A stretch of DNA of 64,000 nt from Pohlia nutans (Eukaryota; Streptophyta; Bryopsida; Bryales; Mniaceae): contig CM040100.1 of the NCBI GenBank assembly GCA_022496805.1, positions 15,343,009 to 15,407,008 of the forward strand, read 5' to 3'. Position 1 is the stretch's first letter. Each line of letters opens with the position of its first letter. Made by a program: the position numbers and the translations under genes. The notes below the pieces were generated by a model. That model had not been told where the DNA came from. It did no database searches and saw only the letters and a list, made by a program, of their open reading frames with translations. This document shows positions 1-11,664 of the stretch, piece after piece.

Positions 1-679
1 GAGGGAGAGGGTTATAACATTGTTGGTAAAACATTGCATTCAATGTGAACTCTCTAATGAATAAAAAAAATAAAATATATATATATTCTTAGATGTTTTC
101 GATTCAAGAGTACAACTTAACATTATGTTATGTAACCTTTTAAAGCCTTTTGGCTCTTAAAGATTATCTAGTTTTTTTCTTGATGGTTTGGTATTAGTGA
201 TTCAAGTATATACTAAAAATACATGTGTTTTGATGTGATGCAATGATTATATTTTGGAACTACCAAAAGTAGGTCTGTGTCACCAACTTTATAAGCACGT
301 TTCGCCTATTTTTGGTAATGGGAAGAAAAAACACTTGTGATCAATAGTAGGTTATTGGTTGGTTCAACACTAATGTACCAAATAATTATTATATTTTTGA
401 AAATTTTCATTTTGGCACTACAAATATTCTTCAAGATTCCTTTTTGTCATACTACAACAACATTTTTGGAAAAAATAATTTCCAAATTTTATTCAACTTT
501 CATTTTTGAATTGACCAATTGTTTGAGAGTGCTAATATTGTGACATATCTCTAAGAACTAAGATATAAATTTGAGGTTCAACTGTTCAAGATGGGCGCCT
601 GAAAAAGTGCCAATTTCTATTGAATTTCTTTGCTATTTTTTATTTTATTAACATGGCAATTGTGTTTCTTTTTGTGCAG
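1..679. other. Presumed intron of the left-edge kinase gene, with AT-rich repeat
   Basis: This stretch is very AT-rich and has no convincing coding sequence. Around 390-500 it carries a copy of an AT-rich repeat found at least nine more times in the window; its recognisable core is a 'TTCAAGATTC' segment followed by 'CATAC' and an A-rich run. The acceptor of the downstream kinase exon lies at 678-679. Confidence 0.4.
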
Positions 680-855
680 ATGTAAGAAACAGGCTGTCCT
701 TGGCAGCAGTGGCCACACATCCATGGATGAATCGCTCATTAGGGCAAGGTCAAGTTAACGGTTACAAGACAACGTATGAACTGCAGCATCCTTTCCCTGC
801 AGGTGGGCCTTCATACGAAAATGGAAGTGTGGAGCTTGAAAATATAATTCGCTAA
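680..855 (+). CDS. C-terminal exon of a Ser/Thr protein kinase-like gene (5' part outside window)
   Basis: A pyrimidine-rich tract ending in TTTGTGCAG precedes an open exon that reads VRNRLSLAAVATHPWM and then runs about 40 more residues to TAA at 853-855. The D/x-x-x-R-L-S...HPW pattern is the usual subdomain XI and end of a eukaryotic protein kinase domain, followed by a short hydrophilic tail rich in G, Y and N. The exon opens in phase 1, because the first two bases (AT) complete a codon begun upstream. No earlier exon of this gene is recognisable in bases 1-679, so that stretch is read as intron and repeat. The kinase subfamily cannot be named from this fragment. Confidence is good for a kinase C-terminus and low for anything finer. 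Confidence 0.55.
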
Positions 856-2420
856 AGCTATTGTTCATCTTACAACAAGAGCTCACCAATTTCCCAGCTA
901 GTGTACGATTACTAAGTGGTGTACTGCAGAAGACCCTTTTCTCCTTTACATTTGGTCAAACATTCCGTACTATTTAGTGTAACACTTGCTATCTATGTGC
1001 CATAGTTGAACCATCCCCAACCGCCTCGTCATTCATGCTATTTTTAGGACCAGAGTAATTCTCCTTCGTAAACATGTCCTCTGAGTAAAACACCGCCAAA
1101 GCAGTTATGTTTATCGTTTTGCTAGGGTTATTAGGGCTAGTCTGTTATTTAATGACTCAGTGAAGAAAGAAGTTGTACAGCATACAGTTTGTTACCATAT
1201 GTGTCAGAAAAAATAATAATAACAGTGGACTTGTATTCAAAATTGTTTGTAATCAGGATGTTTGTTGTCGCTTCATTCAATGTATCACTGGTCTTTTCTC
1301 ATTGAGGAAATCCTTTGTCTTATGTGACTAGTTACACTCACCAATTTTGTCTTATGTGACCAGTTGCACTCACCAAGTGAGAAGTGACCACTGAGAAATG
1401 TAGTGTATGATTGCATGATTTTGTTCTGAATCTCTACCCTGGAATTTCCACTCTTTTAATGCGATGGGTCACACAGTTTGTTAAAAAAAAAAAACTTTAC
1501 CTTAGCACAGTTGATGAACATGAAAATCATGTGTACCACCCAGGGTACGTACATGGGGTACCTGAGTTAAAATGTGACCCGTGAGAGAGGTATTGTTGCA
1601 ACACTGAAGGCTAAAACCCAAGTAAGCTTTGTCAAACCCTAATTGTCTCATCAATTCTCAGAAACTGAAAGAAATTTTATCATACCAGTTTGTTTATCAT
1701 ATTGCTGATTCAATATTAATTAATTTTACCTTTCCACATGCCTGTCTGGAACCTCAGATCCATACCAGTTCTAGTTTTTAGAGCTCTGCACTTGAATGTT
1801 GTCACAATTTTTGTGCTTTGGGAAAAAAAAAACAGCCATTTTAACAAATAAGAGCAATAGATGGTGGGAACATCTCAATCATTAAATGATTTTATTCTAT
1901 TTTCTATTCCTTTTTGTGTTTAGATTCTTTCCTTTTGAAATTTGTAAATAGCCCATTGACGGTGGTTACAAATTTTCTTTTATAAAAAGTACACACACAA
2001 TATGAAGAGTGCACATGACACCAAACTATGATAATGAATTTGGGTTGTGAAATTCGTGAGATTTGCAATCATCAACCCTCTTATCATACAAATTTGAAGT
2101 TTATGCTGTGAAATTCATGAGGTTGGCGATCACCAACTCTCTTATCATGCAAATTTTGAAGTTTATGCTGTGAACTGAAGGAGATTGGCAATCATCAACC
2201 AAACATTAACTCTAGTCAATCATGCAATTTTTGTGATTTAAAGTGCAAAGTTGGTGTCCATGTTTTAATGTTCTATGTTGTGAGACCTTGGCAAGGAGAA
2301 GAACAAGAAAAGGAGAAGCAACACACAAACTTAAGAAATAAACTCACACGGGCTGATTCTTGATGTGACAATGGGAGACTTTTGATTTATTTTGGTCGTG
2401 ACATTTTTCAATTTTCCATC
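856..2420. other. Intergenic: 3' flank of kinase exon and 5' flank of aspartic protease
   Basis: No gene is recognisable here. The first few hundred bases are presumably the 3' UTR of the left-edge kinase. A short tandem repeat lies at 2046-2205 (see its own entry). No clear TATA box or other promoter element could be fixed upstream of the protease start. Confidence 0.4.
2046..2205. repeat. Tandem repeat, about 62-bp unit, 2.5 copies
   Basis: Units begin near 2046, 2108 and 2170. Each contains GTGAAATTC(G/A)TGAG, then a GCAATCATCAACC-like block, then TTATCATxCAAATTT and GAAGTTTATGCTGT. The copies have diverged by several substitutions. It lies about 220 bp upstream of the aspartic protease start. 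Confidence 0.7.
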
Positions 2421-5400
2421 ATGAGACCGAGGATCCAACAACAAAGCCCACGGCCGGGTGAAATCAGACGACACGTGAGAATTATTTCACAAACATGGAA
2501 CCAACAAGTGGTGTGGAAGGTACTCGTCCTTCTTGTCAGCTTACTTTGTGCCCAAAAGTGGCTATGGTGGTCTCGTCAACATGATCACAGTGTGCTGTTT
2601 TTCAAACTCTATTCAACGGATCGTCCCTACAACTTGACCCAAAATGTGGAAGATAATGCGGTCACTGTTTCTTTGCCAAGACGAAAGCTTGCCACTCAAA
2701 TTCACGATTCGTGTCCGCAGTTTAGACTTTTTGGTGGCTTCTCACACACCCTGTGGTACATAATTCCATCCTCAATAGACACTCTAATAAATAGGGTTTA
2801 CATGTATGCTCTCTGAATATCCTATCGTAATTTGAAACTTTTGCAACCAGTGATTAACCCCTGAAGGACCAAGGATTCATGGTTTTAAAATGATAAATTC
2901 AATCGATCATATTGTGAAAAATACAATTAAGATGAGATTGAATTTTATATTATTAGAATCAGTGAAGATCAGTGCATGTGTTGGTAAAAATAAATAAAAA
3001 TTTAAACTAAAATATGTCCACTTAAAACTTACTCAAAAAAAAATGAGGCCTAATTTGGGCTTCTTGGTTCTTTAGTGGTTAATTTATTTTAGGATAGTTG
3101 AGCTCCCAGCTCTTCCTCCTTGGCACATCTTTGGGAAGATCTAAGGGAGAATTTTAATCTTTTTAAAAGCAATAAAATTCCTAGGCTTGCTTTTACGGAG
3201 GATGGTGAATTGTTATTGCTATAGCATGTCACTTTTAGGTCTTAGCATTTAAGCTTATAGGTTAATATTTTATGTGTGTGGTTACTATAGCATGACACTT
3301 TTATGTCTTAGGTTGTTTTTTGTGTGTGTGGTTACTGATTGATTGGAGTTAATACTTGGTCTGGCATCATAGCATTTTGTATCTTCTGTAGAAGGGTCCT
3401 TTTCTGACTAAGAATCAAAAGCTTTTTGTAGGGATTTAGAAGTCTCACAACCAATAGCAAAATGGTACCCTCTCTGTTCCGAAATAAAAAGCACCTTTGA
3501 AAAATTGTGCAAGCCATGGCGTCATTGGTTAATTAATGCGATGTATAGTGCGCTTGAGTACAATAGGCAAGCGTATTAAGTGAACTGTCATTTTATTACG
3601 GAACAAAAAAATATGTTCCCATGGCCGTTTTATATCGACACAGTGCTTTTTATTTTGGAATAGAGAGAGTAAATTTTAACTACATGTTCAGCCCCAAGGC
3701 ATCTTGGGAGGGATATTCCTCCTTTTGCAAAGGGAGATTTACATCGGGTTATAAAGGGTTATGACATTCCTTTTGGATTTTTTCTGTTAAAATGTTTCCT
3801 TTTTGGGTAAAAAAAACACAAAGAAAGAGGAACTCTGTTACTAATGGGTTTTGCACTGCTGATGTGGAGCAATAAATTTGTGTTTGAAGGAAATGTACAT
3901 GATGCTTCATGAATAGCTCACCATTGACAGGGACCGAGAATACTATGTGAAAATGGCCTTGGGAAAATCGAAGAAGATCTTTCACTTCTTAATTGACACC
4001 GGGAGCTCGGTATCATGGCTGCACTGTAAATGGCCTACAATCCAAGAACATCCTCCTGATGTAATTTACTCTTACAAAGAAATTAGTTTATTCACCAAAT
4101 GAATGGCCCACTCCCTTAACCCCGAAAGGACCAAGAAGCCCAAATTGGTTGGCTCCATGTTTGTTTTAACAGTTTTGAGTAGGTCATATTTGGACTTCCT
4201 CTTCATAAGGTTCTTTAGCAGTTAGTGGAGTCCACCCTTTTCAACAATAGCAATGTAAGGTAGGAGTATCCAATTCCACAGTGTACCCAATGCCGATAAT
4301 ATCTAAACACTGTAGTCATTCTAGAACGTAAATCTAGGTAGACCATAGATAGCTTATCATTTTTATTAACAAACAATAAAGGTTGAGCTTTGATGTGCTT
4401 AGATTTGCGTTTTAGAATGATTGTTATGTTTAGAAATTATTGGCATTGGGTACCCTATCGGAATTGGGTGCTCCTACCTTGGGTGCTTCAACAGTGCCTC
4501 ACCACCCAACTTCTTTAGCTAAAAATGACGTGGCCTTACCATGATTCGGAGATCTACTGCAGTGATCGAGGAATAGTAACTAGATTTTGAAGTGTTGCAA
4601 AGAAGAGCTAAAGAACCTTATGTTGTTCAATTTTTTTTGTTTTTTTTTTACCAACACATATAATGTGATTAGTTTGGGTGATATAAAATTTGGTCTCGCC
4701 GTAATTATACTTTTCACAGTACGATCATTTGAGTTTGTCATTTTAAAACTGTGGATGCTTGGTCTTTCAGGGGTTAATTATCTTAAAACAAAACTTTCCA
4801 AGATTAACTTTGGTCAAAATGTTTTGAACAGGGACCCAATGGAATGTACATGCCAGAAAAACAACAGCAGATAGATTGCAGGCTACCTGCCTGTAAGAGG
4901 CTACAGGGCATTCCGATGGATCAAAGTCACATATTTTGGGCGTGCGATGCTCAAAATGACTGGCAATGTATATATGATGTCACTTACTACGATCACTCAA
5001 ATTACCGGGGTTTATTTGTTGACGACGTGGCTACTTTTAAGACACCCGAGGGTCATGAGCTCCAAGCAGCCATAACATTGATGTAATGTAGAAGCTTCCA
5101 AAACTGACACTTTGAGTGGTGAGGGTACTACTTGCAAAATTTACACATCTATAAAAAAAAATTCAATTATAAACATCCCCCATTTTAAAAAGCATTTCAC
5201 GATACATCATTTGGATACCATATACAAACATTATGAGGATTCAAAGTTTATTGATAAATAACTTAATAATAGTAACGTTGGAATGGAGAGTATGTTGAAC
5301 GTAGTTCGTCTATCTATGCTTCAAGGGCATTGGAAGCAAGGTATATACTTGGGATAAATAATCTAAAATCAATCAGATGTTTTGATGATGCACACTCTCA

Positions 5401-8400
5401 TAAGCAATATGTATTTTGAATTTCAAAAATTGTACTTGCACTGAGCAATGAAAATCCTGCACATGATAATATGTTTTACATTTACAGTCTAGGGTGGTTT
5501 AAAAAGTGCACATAACAAACATGTGCAGTTTTTTATTCCAAGTTTTCTTATAGTGGTGTCATGCAGTACAAATCCTTAATTTTAAGGGAATAATTTGTTT
5601 TTTTATAGTGATGGTTTCAGTGTATTTCTCTTAGGTCGCCTTGTTTGATGATGTAGGTGTTCATGGCATGCTCAATCAAAGCGTTATGATAAAGACAACA
5701 TGAAGAAATGGCCCCTCACTAGTGACGGATTAATTGGATTGAGTAAGGACAAGTTGTCCTTTGTATCACAATTGAAAAGTCAAGGAGTTATTTTATCAAA
5801 TACTATGGGCCATTGTTTGCGCTCACTGGATACAACAGACTTCCAAAAAGACGCAGGATTCATGTTTTTTGGCAAACACAAGATTCTCAACACAATTGAC
5901 ATTGCATGGACTCCTATGACCCTTCCTTCTGAAGCTGTGTTAGTATCTTCGCAAAATTAATAAAAATCCGTTTCATAATAAAATCCACTTTTTTGGCATT
6001 TTCTTCTTAGTTTTATAGTTCAAAACGTGAACATTGTCCACTTCAAACAAGGCAGAAAATGAGAGTGATAAGAAAAAACTACATACTACTATTAAAGATA
6101 GCCCATTTCTGAGTATTGAGATGACTTTTAGACTCGCAAAAGAAACATCAAGTTGAAACATTCCAAAAAAGTGGACTCTTATTATGAAACAGAGGGAGTA
6201 CTACTTCAACCAGGTGTATTGAATTTAGCCTAAAATACCACAAAAATAAGAATATTATGAATTGATGTAAGAATAATTTATAATGTACAATTATTATCAG
6301 TAATCAATAGTTGGTTGGACACCAATTAATTAAGAAATGAAAGTTGAAAAGTTTTGGAAATTTTATTTTCAAAAATTTTGTAGTGTCAATATGAGAATAT
6401 TGTGGTTGATGAAGCATGCCATGGGAAGCAGGAATAAAAAACTCTATGAGGTTTATGTGAAGAACATCAAGTTGGGACAATTATCTTTAGAAATGACAGA
6501 CAAATCCAATGTCATGATTATTGATTGTGGCTCCACAAGGTCGTACTTAGCGGAGTCAATTTTCAAACCTATTAACGAACAAGTAAGTATAATTAATATC
6601 AATGAGTGAGTTTCTTGTGTTAATCCTTTTAATCAATCACTACACAACTTTTTGTTGACAATGTGTGTGGGTTTTTAGTGCGTGTTCCTCTGATGTGTCC
6701 TTGTATACTAGAACCTTGTATTGTGTGTCACTGTGCAATGAGTTCTTGTTCCTAGTATAAGCAAATGATTGGGTGTAAATTTTGGCCTTTGGAATTAGTA
6801 CCACACCCACTACTAGCAAAAAGTAGTGCACTAGAATAATTGCGATCAGTTAGATGCACTTGTGATACATCCCAAAGATCTCTCATACATCCAGTTGAGT
6901 AATGAATAGGTTTTTTCTTTCACAAAAGTGGTCATTTAGAAGACCATGATTTCTTCCTAATAATGAATTTTTCATTGGACATACTTTGCAAATTCCAAAC
7001 TAACCATTAATATATATACCCAAAATGGACCTTGTCTCTAAAAGGGTCCAAAAGTGACACAAAAACCTAAATATTGATTGCACAAAATGTACACAATCAA
7101 AATATAAGAGCCTTTGAAAACCTAAGACTATTTTTGGATATATTCGTCCAAATACTTTGAAAATTTATAACTTATTCATATGATGTCCAAATAATATATG
7201 ATAAAGTTTGTTAGAGTCCCTTTCACTCACCGTGAAGAATCAACGAAAATGATTTGCGTTTAATAATGGTAAATATGCTCCGTTGCTATTATGGGTGCAC
7301 ATACCTTAATTTGAAAATAATATGGGAGCAGGTGATACAGCAAGCTAATCTGAAAGGATATGTCAAATTTCAAGACCCTATACCACCAGGCATATTTGAC
7401 ACCCAGACCGCTAAAGACTTGAAGGATTGTTGGTGTATTCCTGAAAAGTATGAAAGTTCTAAACCATATGCATTTTCAGCGTCATATTTAAAAATTGTCT
7501 TTGCTCAATTCTACTTTTCAAAATTATGTTCCAGATTGATTGTCCAGTGTGATGTTTGTGTTGCTAGATTAAGTTGTTAAGTTCAAAAAAATTAGAGCCA
7601 TCTGCAGTATATGTGTTGCATACTCTAAATAACAAGTACAAGTGATGGAAAAGCTACTAAAATAATTAATAACAAGCGTACAAAAAAGTGGTCGCAAGTA
7701 GCTCTTCACTCAATCACTCATTGTGGTTACATTTATTAGAATAATCATATTTTTGTATAACATTTCTTGTGGGCAATTGAAAAATGATCCTAGTGCACCA
7801 AAGAATGCATTGTATGGATACCATGTGCAAAAAATTACTAGCCTAACATTCACTAGCCTACATGCCCACTGCCTTTCTTTCATGCAATTTACTCATCATT
7901 TTGAGCCTCTATCTGTCCACTTAGCTACTGAAAGTACTGTTGGGTGTGAAATATTCCACACCATCTACTATAGAGCCAAGGCAGTGACAGTGCATGCTAC
8001 TGAATGTTATGAGTGGATGTATAAAAGTAGCAGATGTTATAAATAAATGCACCGCACTGGACAATCGGTTTGGAACAAAATTATGAGCTCAAATGGGACA
8101 ATCATTCAATACTCCCTTCTTTGAATTTGGTTATCAGTCAATAAATTACAGTCACAGGTTGTTTTCCTGTTGAATGATGATTGGGAGCTGCAGTGGAATT
8201 CCAGAGAAGGACTTTGAGAATATACAAATAGAGCTCGCAGAATCGGCTGCCGGCGAAAGGAAAGCAACACTGAATTTGAAACCCGAGCAGTATCTAGCAT
8301 GGAAGGTGCATACACATAAATTAATTGACTGTGGAAATTCATTTGATGAGTTGAATTTGTGGAGTTTATGATTTGAGAATACCATATCTTAGGGTTAGGT

Positions 8401-10126
8401 AAGGCACTTTGCTGTTGAAAATGCACACTGTTGGAATAGGTGTGCAAGAGATTGTCATAAGGTTCTTAACTCCTAAACGTCCCAGCGTCCAGAAACTGGA
8501 TCACGAACAGATTAAAAGCCTTGTAACTTTCTCATACAATCTCGGATGACTTTCATCCAAGTCACCTTTGTAAGCCTATTAAATTCTCTACCAAGTACAA
8601 TAAATCTTTTATGATGGGGAGCTGTTGATAATATTAGAGAGGCCTCCGACTGCAAGTATGTCAAATTTGTTGGGTAGATTTTATGCTTGCAATGATCCTC
8701 TCATGTACACCTCATGTACATCTTAGCCATACTAATATCTATTTTTGAGGCTAGCATCTACTTGTGTTCAAAGGGTCGGTACGTTTAGGGGTTAACTAGT
8801 TGGTGGAGTTCTCCCTTTTCAACAGTAGTATTGTAGATGGTTTGACACCCAAATGCAATGTCTTACCACCCAATCTTTAGCTAAAGATGATATGGACATG
8901 TCATGATTCGGGTATCTGCTACAATGATTCCGAAATAGTTGCACAGATTTTACGGTGTTGCATAGAGGGGCTAATTAACCTTATGGTAGGAAGGGATTGT
9001 AGGAATGTCTAAATTGATTGAAAGCAATTTGTCACGTGATGTGGCATCAAATGATTGGTTGAACACTATTGAAAGATGACTTGAATTGATAGTTTGGATG
9101 ACAATTGTTACACGATGTATTTTGTATGGCAATCTATACATACACGACAACTTGGACACTTCTGCAATCCCTCTTTACAATCTCTTGCTCACCCATTCTA
9201 GTAGTGGCAAGTTTTACATGATCGTTCAATATAGTTTAACCAATCACATCATTATTTTCATGTTCTAATTTGTTTTATTATGTGCCAAACTTTACTTATA
9301 TTACAGAAGCTTATTGTCATGCAGGGTTGTGTGACTCCTAATAGTTGCAAGCTTCTGTGTCTCACTTTGGAACGTGAGGTTGCCCAAGAGTCCCCAAACC
9401 TTGTTTTCTCAATTGGAGGTGCCGTCTCTTCAAAATCTAACTTTTGCAGATATGCATCAAGAATTAGATTGAATACCATTACCGTAGTCAGTTGTCAAGA
9501 TTGGCAAAAAATAATCATTAGAAAAGAAACCCAAATCTTCACGAAATTTTTCTGTCAAAAGAATCTATTTTGTAAGGTGAAAAAGAGAATCTTGAAGAAT
9601 ATTCATATATATTAGCATTTGTTGAAAAGGAATTTTCGAAAAAATAATTATTTGACATGAGATGCCGACCCTGACGGCCGGATATGGTATTATACATATC
9701 ACCATTGGAAGGGGTGTGCAAGGATTGCAATCTAAGTGTCCATATGACCACAATTATTGCAATCAATTGGACATTCTTGCGATCCATCTCCACGATCTAT
9801 CACACACCTATTTCACTAGGGCATGCCTTGATAAAACACAAGACATAAACTTATCACTAGTTTTGGTTATTCAATGATAAAAACCAATCATATTGGGTGA
9901 ACTTAACAGATGGAATGCGACAAATTTTCCATTAATGTATCTCAGATAGGAAACATGTAGTGACTCAAAAGGAATTATTTATTGACAATGTGCATTGGTT
10001 GATTGTGCAGGATTAGCATTGCAAGGTTACTTGGTAGTGTACGATACTGAAGAGGGTCGTGTGGGGTGGATGGAGAGTGATTGCAACGAAGATGAATTTC
10101 TACAATTGTATAAAAATACATCCTAA
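2421..10126 (+). CDS. Pepsin-type (nucellin-like) aspartic protease, 9 exons, about 528 aa
   Basis: Proposed exons are 2421-2755, 3931-4060, 4832-5082, 5657-5938, 6432-6582, 7332-7447, 8194-8305, 9325-9418 and 10011-10126. From exon 2 on, every junction keeps phase with GT donors and AG acceptors. The end of exon 1 is less certain, since a phase-compatible donor also exists at 2804. A hydrophobic stretch in exon 1 (VVWKVLVLLVSLLC) suggests a signal anchor. Exon 2 holds the first catalytic motif FLIDTGSSVSWLHC (Asp near residue 134). Exon 3 has the flap-type YDVTYYDHSNYRG, exon 4 DGLIGLSKDKLSFVSQL and IAWTP, exon 5 the second catalytic Asp in IIDCGST (near 364), exon 7 LKPEQYL, and exon 9 the family ending LQGYLVVYDTEEGRVGW. 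The usual second motif is D-(S/T)-G, so the Cys is unusual. Introns carry several MITEs. The family cleaves peptides in the secretory or vacuolar system; its substrate is unknown. Confidence 0.85.
2854..3082. mobile_element. TTAA-flanked MITE (229 bp), in protease intron 1
   Basis: Ends are TTAACCCCTGAAGGACCAAG at the left and CTTGGTTCTTTAGTGGTTAA at the right, imperfect terminal inverted repeats flanked by TTAA. It is the same subfamily as the elements at 13463, 30640, 31885 and 52838; the internal words ATTCAAT(C/T)GATCATATTGTGAAAA and AATCAGTG recur. There is no coding capacity. Confidence 0.8.
3466..3671. mobile_element. Stowaway-like MITE (about 206 bp), in protease intron 1
   Basis: TA is followed by CCCTCTCTGTTCCGAAATAA at the left, and the right end reads TTATTTTGGAATAGAGAGAG followed by TA. 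The TA target site and the C(T/C)C-TC(T/C)-TTCC terminus are typical of Stowaway (Tc1/mariner) MITEs. Confidence 0.75.
4205..4621. mobile_element. MITE with ATAAGGTTCTTTAGC inverted termini
   Basis: The left end ATAAGGTTCTTTAGC is matched exactly by GCTAAAGAACCTTAT at the right. Related copies lie near 8800-8989, 21034-21270 and 22930-23140; they share internal words such as CCCTTTTCAACA(A/G)TAG and a 'CATGATTC(G)G' segment. Confidence 0.75.
4257..4480. mobile_element. Innermost nested MITE with long (about 55 bp) inverted repeats
   Basis: The left arm begins AAGGTAGGAGTATCCAATTC and the right arm, reverse-complemented, begins AAGGTAGGAGCACCCAATTC. The match continues through GTACCCAATGCC and about TAAACA. 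A related copy spans roughly 20353-20560, sharing the internal AGAACGTAAAT(C/T)TAGGTA segment. Confidence 0.75.
5961..6200. mobile_element. Stowaway-like MITE, in protease intron 4
   Basis: TCCGTTTCATAATAAAATCC near the left is matched by the complement of GGACTCTTATTATGAAACAG at the right, which is followed by AGGGAGTA, the characteristic Stowaway end. The extreme left terminus has decayed. Confidence 0.7.
7844..8010. mobile_element. MITE with TAACATTCAGTAGC termini, in protease intron 6
   Basis: The left end is TAACATTCACTAGC and the right end GCTACTGAATGTTA. Internally it has ATATTCCACACCATCTACTA. Other copies are at 12676-13081 (interrupted by a Harbinger-like element) and 21645-21815 (opposite orientation). 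Confidence 0.75.
8466..8795. mobile_element. TTAA-flanked MITE (330 bp), in protease intron 7
   Basis: The left end is TTAACTCCTAAACGTCCCAG and the right end GGTACGTTTAGGGGTTAA. It belongs to the CCCTAAACGT subfamily, also seen at 16523 and 30192. Confidence 0.7.
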
Positions 10127-10149
10127 GTTAGTTTGAGCCTTGTTTTATT

Positions 10150-10294
10150 GTCTCTGCCCACCAGGGGAGAGACTACGGAAACGCTTCGTTTTTGAGGAGT
10201 TACCAGGAGTTACGCGCCTGATCAATAAAATGAAGCCGTAAAAGTAAATATGGGATAAATACTAAGGCAGAGACTCTGCGACTAGCCGCTTGTT
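10150..10294 (+). mobile_element. Short repeat element with GTCTCTGCC/GGCAGAGAC ends (copy A)
   Basis: The element opens GTCTCTGCC, contains GGAGAGACTA and GGGATAAATACTAA, then GGCAGAGAC and a conserved tail CGACTAGCCGCTTGTT. Two other copies lie at about 53097-53254 (inverted) and 53328-53464 (direct). Its superfamily is not recognised. It lies just downstream of the protease stop codon. Confidence 0.7.
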
Positions 10295-10674
10295 AGCCTA
10301 GAAAATTAGATCGTACAAAGTTTATTGCAATTTGGTGGGTGGTCATAGAAAGACTGTCACATGAGTCAGAGTTGAAGACTTGGCCGTGACATGACTCACC
10401 TGAGATTGAGGTTTCTATGTGATTTTGTGCGAAGCTGGTGCATTGTGTTTACCCTTTAGGTATTTGAATGACCATGATTCAGATGTGTACCCTTTTCCAA
10501 AATTTTGAGTTCAATAAATCAGGAACTATCCCACAGCCTTTTTGGTCTTGACCACCAAAAAAGGGGGTTGGTTTCGACCTTGTTTTTGACACTTCAGAGT
10601 AAAAACAATGTCCTGAAAACATGACAATTTTTTGGCAGTCCCTGTTTCACAAGGTTCAGGTTAAGGCCTCCCTG

Positions 10675-11030
10675 CACTGCACTAAAATTGTGATTTAGTA
10701 TGCAATTAGAATTGATGTTTTTACCACAGTTTGCTCAAAGGTGAGGAGAAATAGTGTCCCTACAGTACATAGGAGTTTGCCACTTATCATTCCCACCTTC
10801 ATTGAGTGCCATGTCCCTTTCAGGTGATGAGAGTGACATGAGCTGGCATGCTATGTTTATTATAAAGTTCTCATTTGTCATTGAAACACTACATGATCCA
10901 GAACTTGCAATTTATATCATTTTAAATTTTACAGTAGAAAGTTTTACATGGACACTATATCTCCAAAAATGCAAATAATATCCGTGTTGAGAAATGGTGT
11001 CTTGGATACTAAATCACATTTTTTGTGTAG
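10675..11030. mobile_element. Degenerate CACTACACTGAAT-type MITE
   Basis: This aligns in reverse orientation with 14069-14395, sharing GAGAAATAGTGTCCCT and GAATTGATGTxTTTTACCA. It is absent from the duplicated segment at 18515-19692, where the flanking sequence is continuous, so it inserted after the duplication. Confidence 0.6.
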
Positions 11031-11664
11031 TAGGAAAGAGCCGTTACTACTTGGGGCACCACACTACAATGCAAGAGTATAATGCTACAGGCACATTTGG
11101 GCACCAAATTAGAGTGTTTAAATGATATTGTGACCCATGCTCTCGCACTGTAGCTTAGTGCCCTAAGTACAGCTTTCTACTAGTGTTGATTGATGTTGTG
11201 AAGGTCCACAACAATGGCAAGAATCCACCCATTCATGATATAAGACAGTTTATCCATTCCTATGGGTTTCATCTCAAGAGTTTGTTTACAATTGTTAGAT
11301 AAGAATTATTGAACTTGTCCTCATTTTATAGAGGATTTCAACGCACTAAAGTACATACAGTAGGTGGAGGGCACGACCTGCACATCTACAGTGAATATTT
11401 ATTTGTCAATATTTGGCAAATGGGATATTATTTGGTAAATATTCAAGATTTTATTTTTCGCCATACAAAGAATAATTTTGGAAAAAGAAATCCAATTTGT
11501 TTCTCAGGAAATATTTCTAAAGATAATTATTTTGGCATTTATCTTTAGAAACATTTCTAATCTTGCTCTCTTCCTATAGGAATAGTTGTATATCATATGA
11601 ATAAGTTATGAATATTTGAAGTTTTGCTTATGGATTTTTCAAAAGTTGTTGACTTTGTGACTCT

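Larger units (their letters stand above)
4116..4777. mobile_element. TTAA-flanked MITE interrupted by two nested MITEs, in protease intron 2
   Basis: The outer element starts TTAACCCCGAAAGGACCAAG and ends CTTGGTCTTTCAGGGGTTAA. Its body is split at about 4204, inside the conserved internal word GTGGACTTCCT, and resumes after 4621. A second element (4205-4621) fills the gap and itself contains a third (4257-4480). This gives a relative age order of insertion. Confidence 0.8.
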
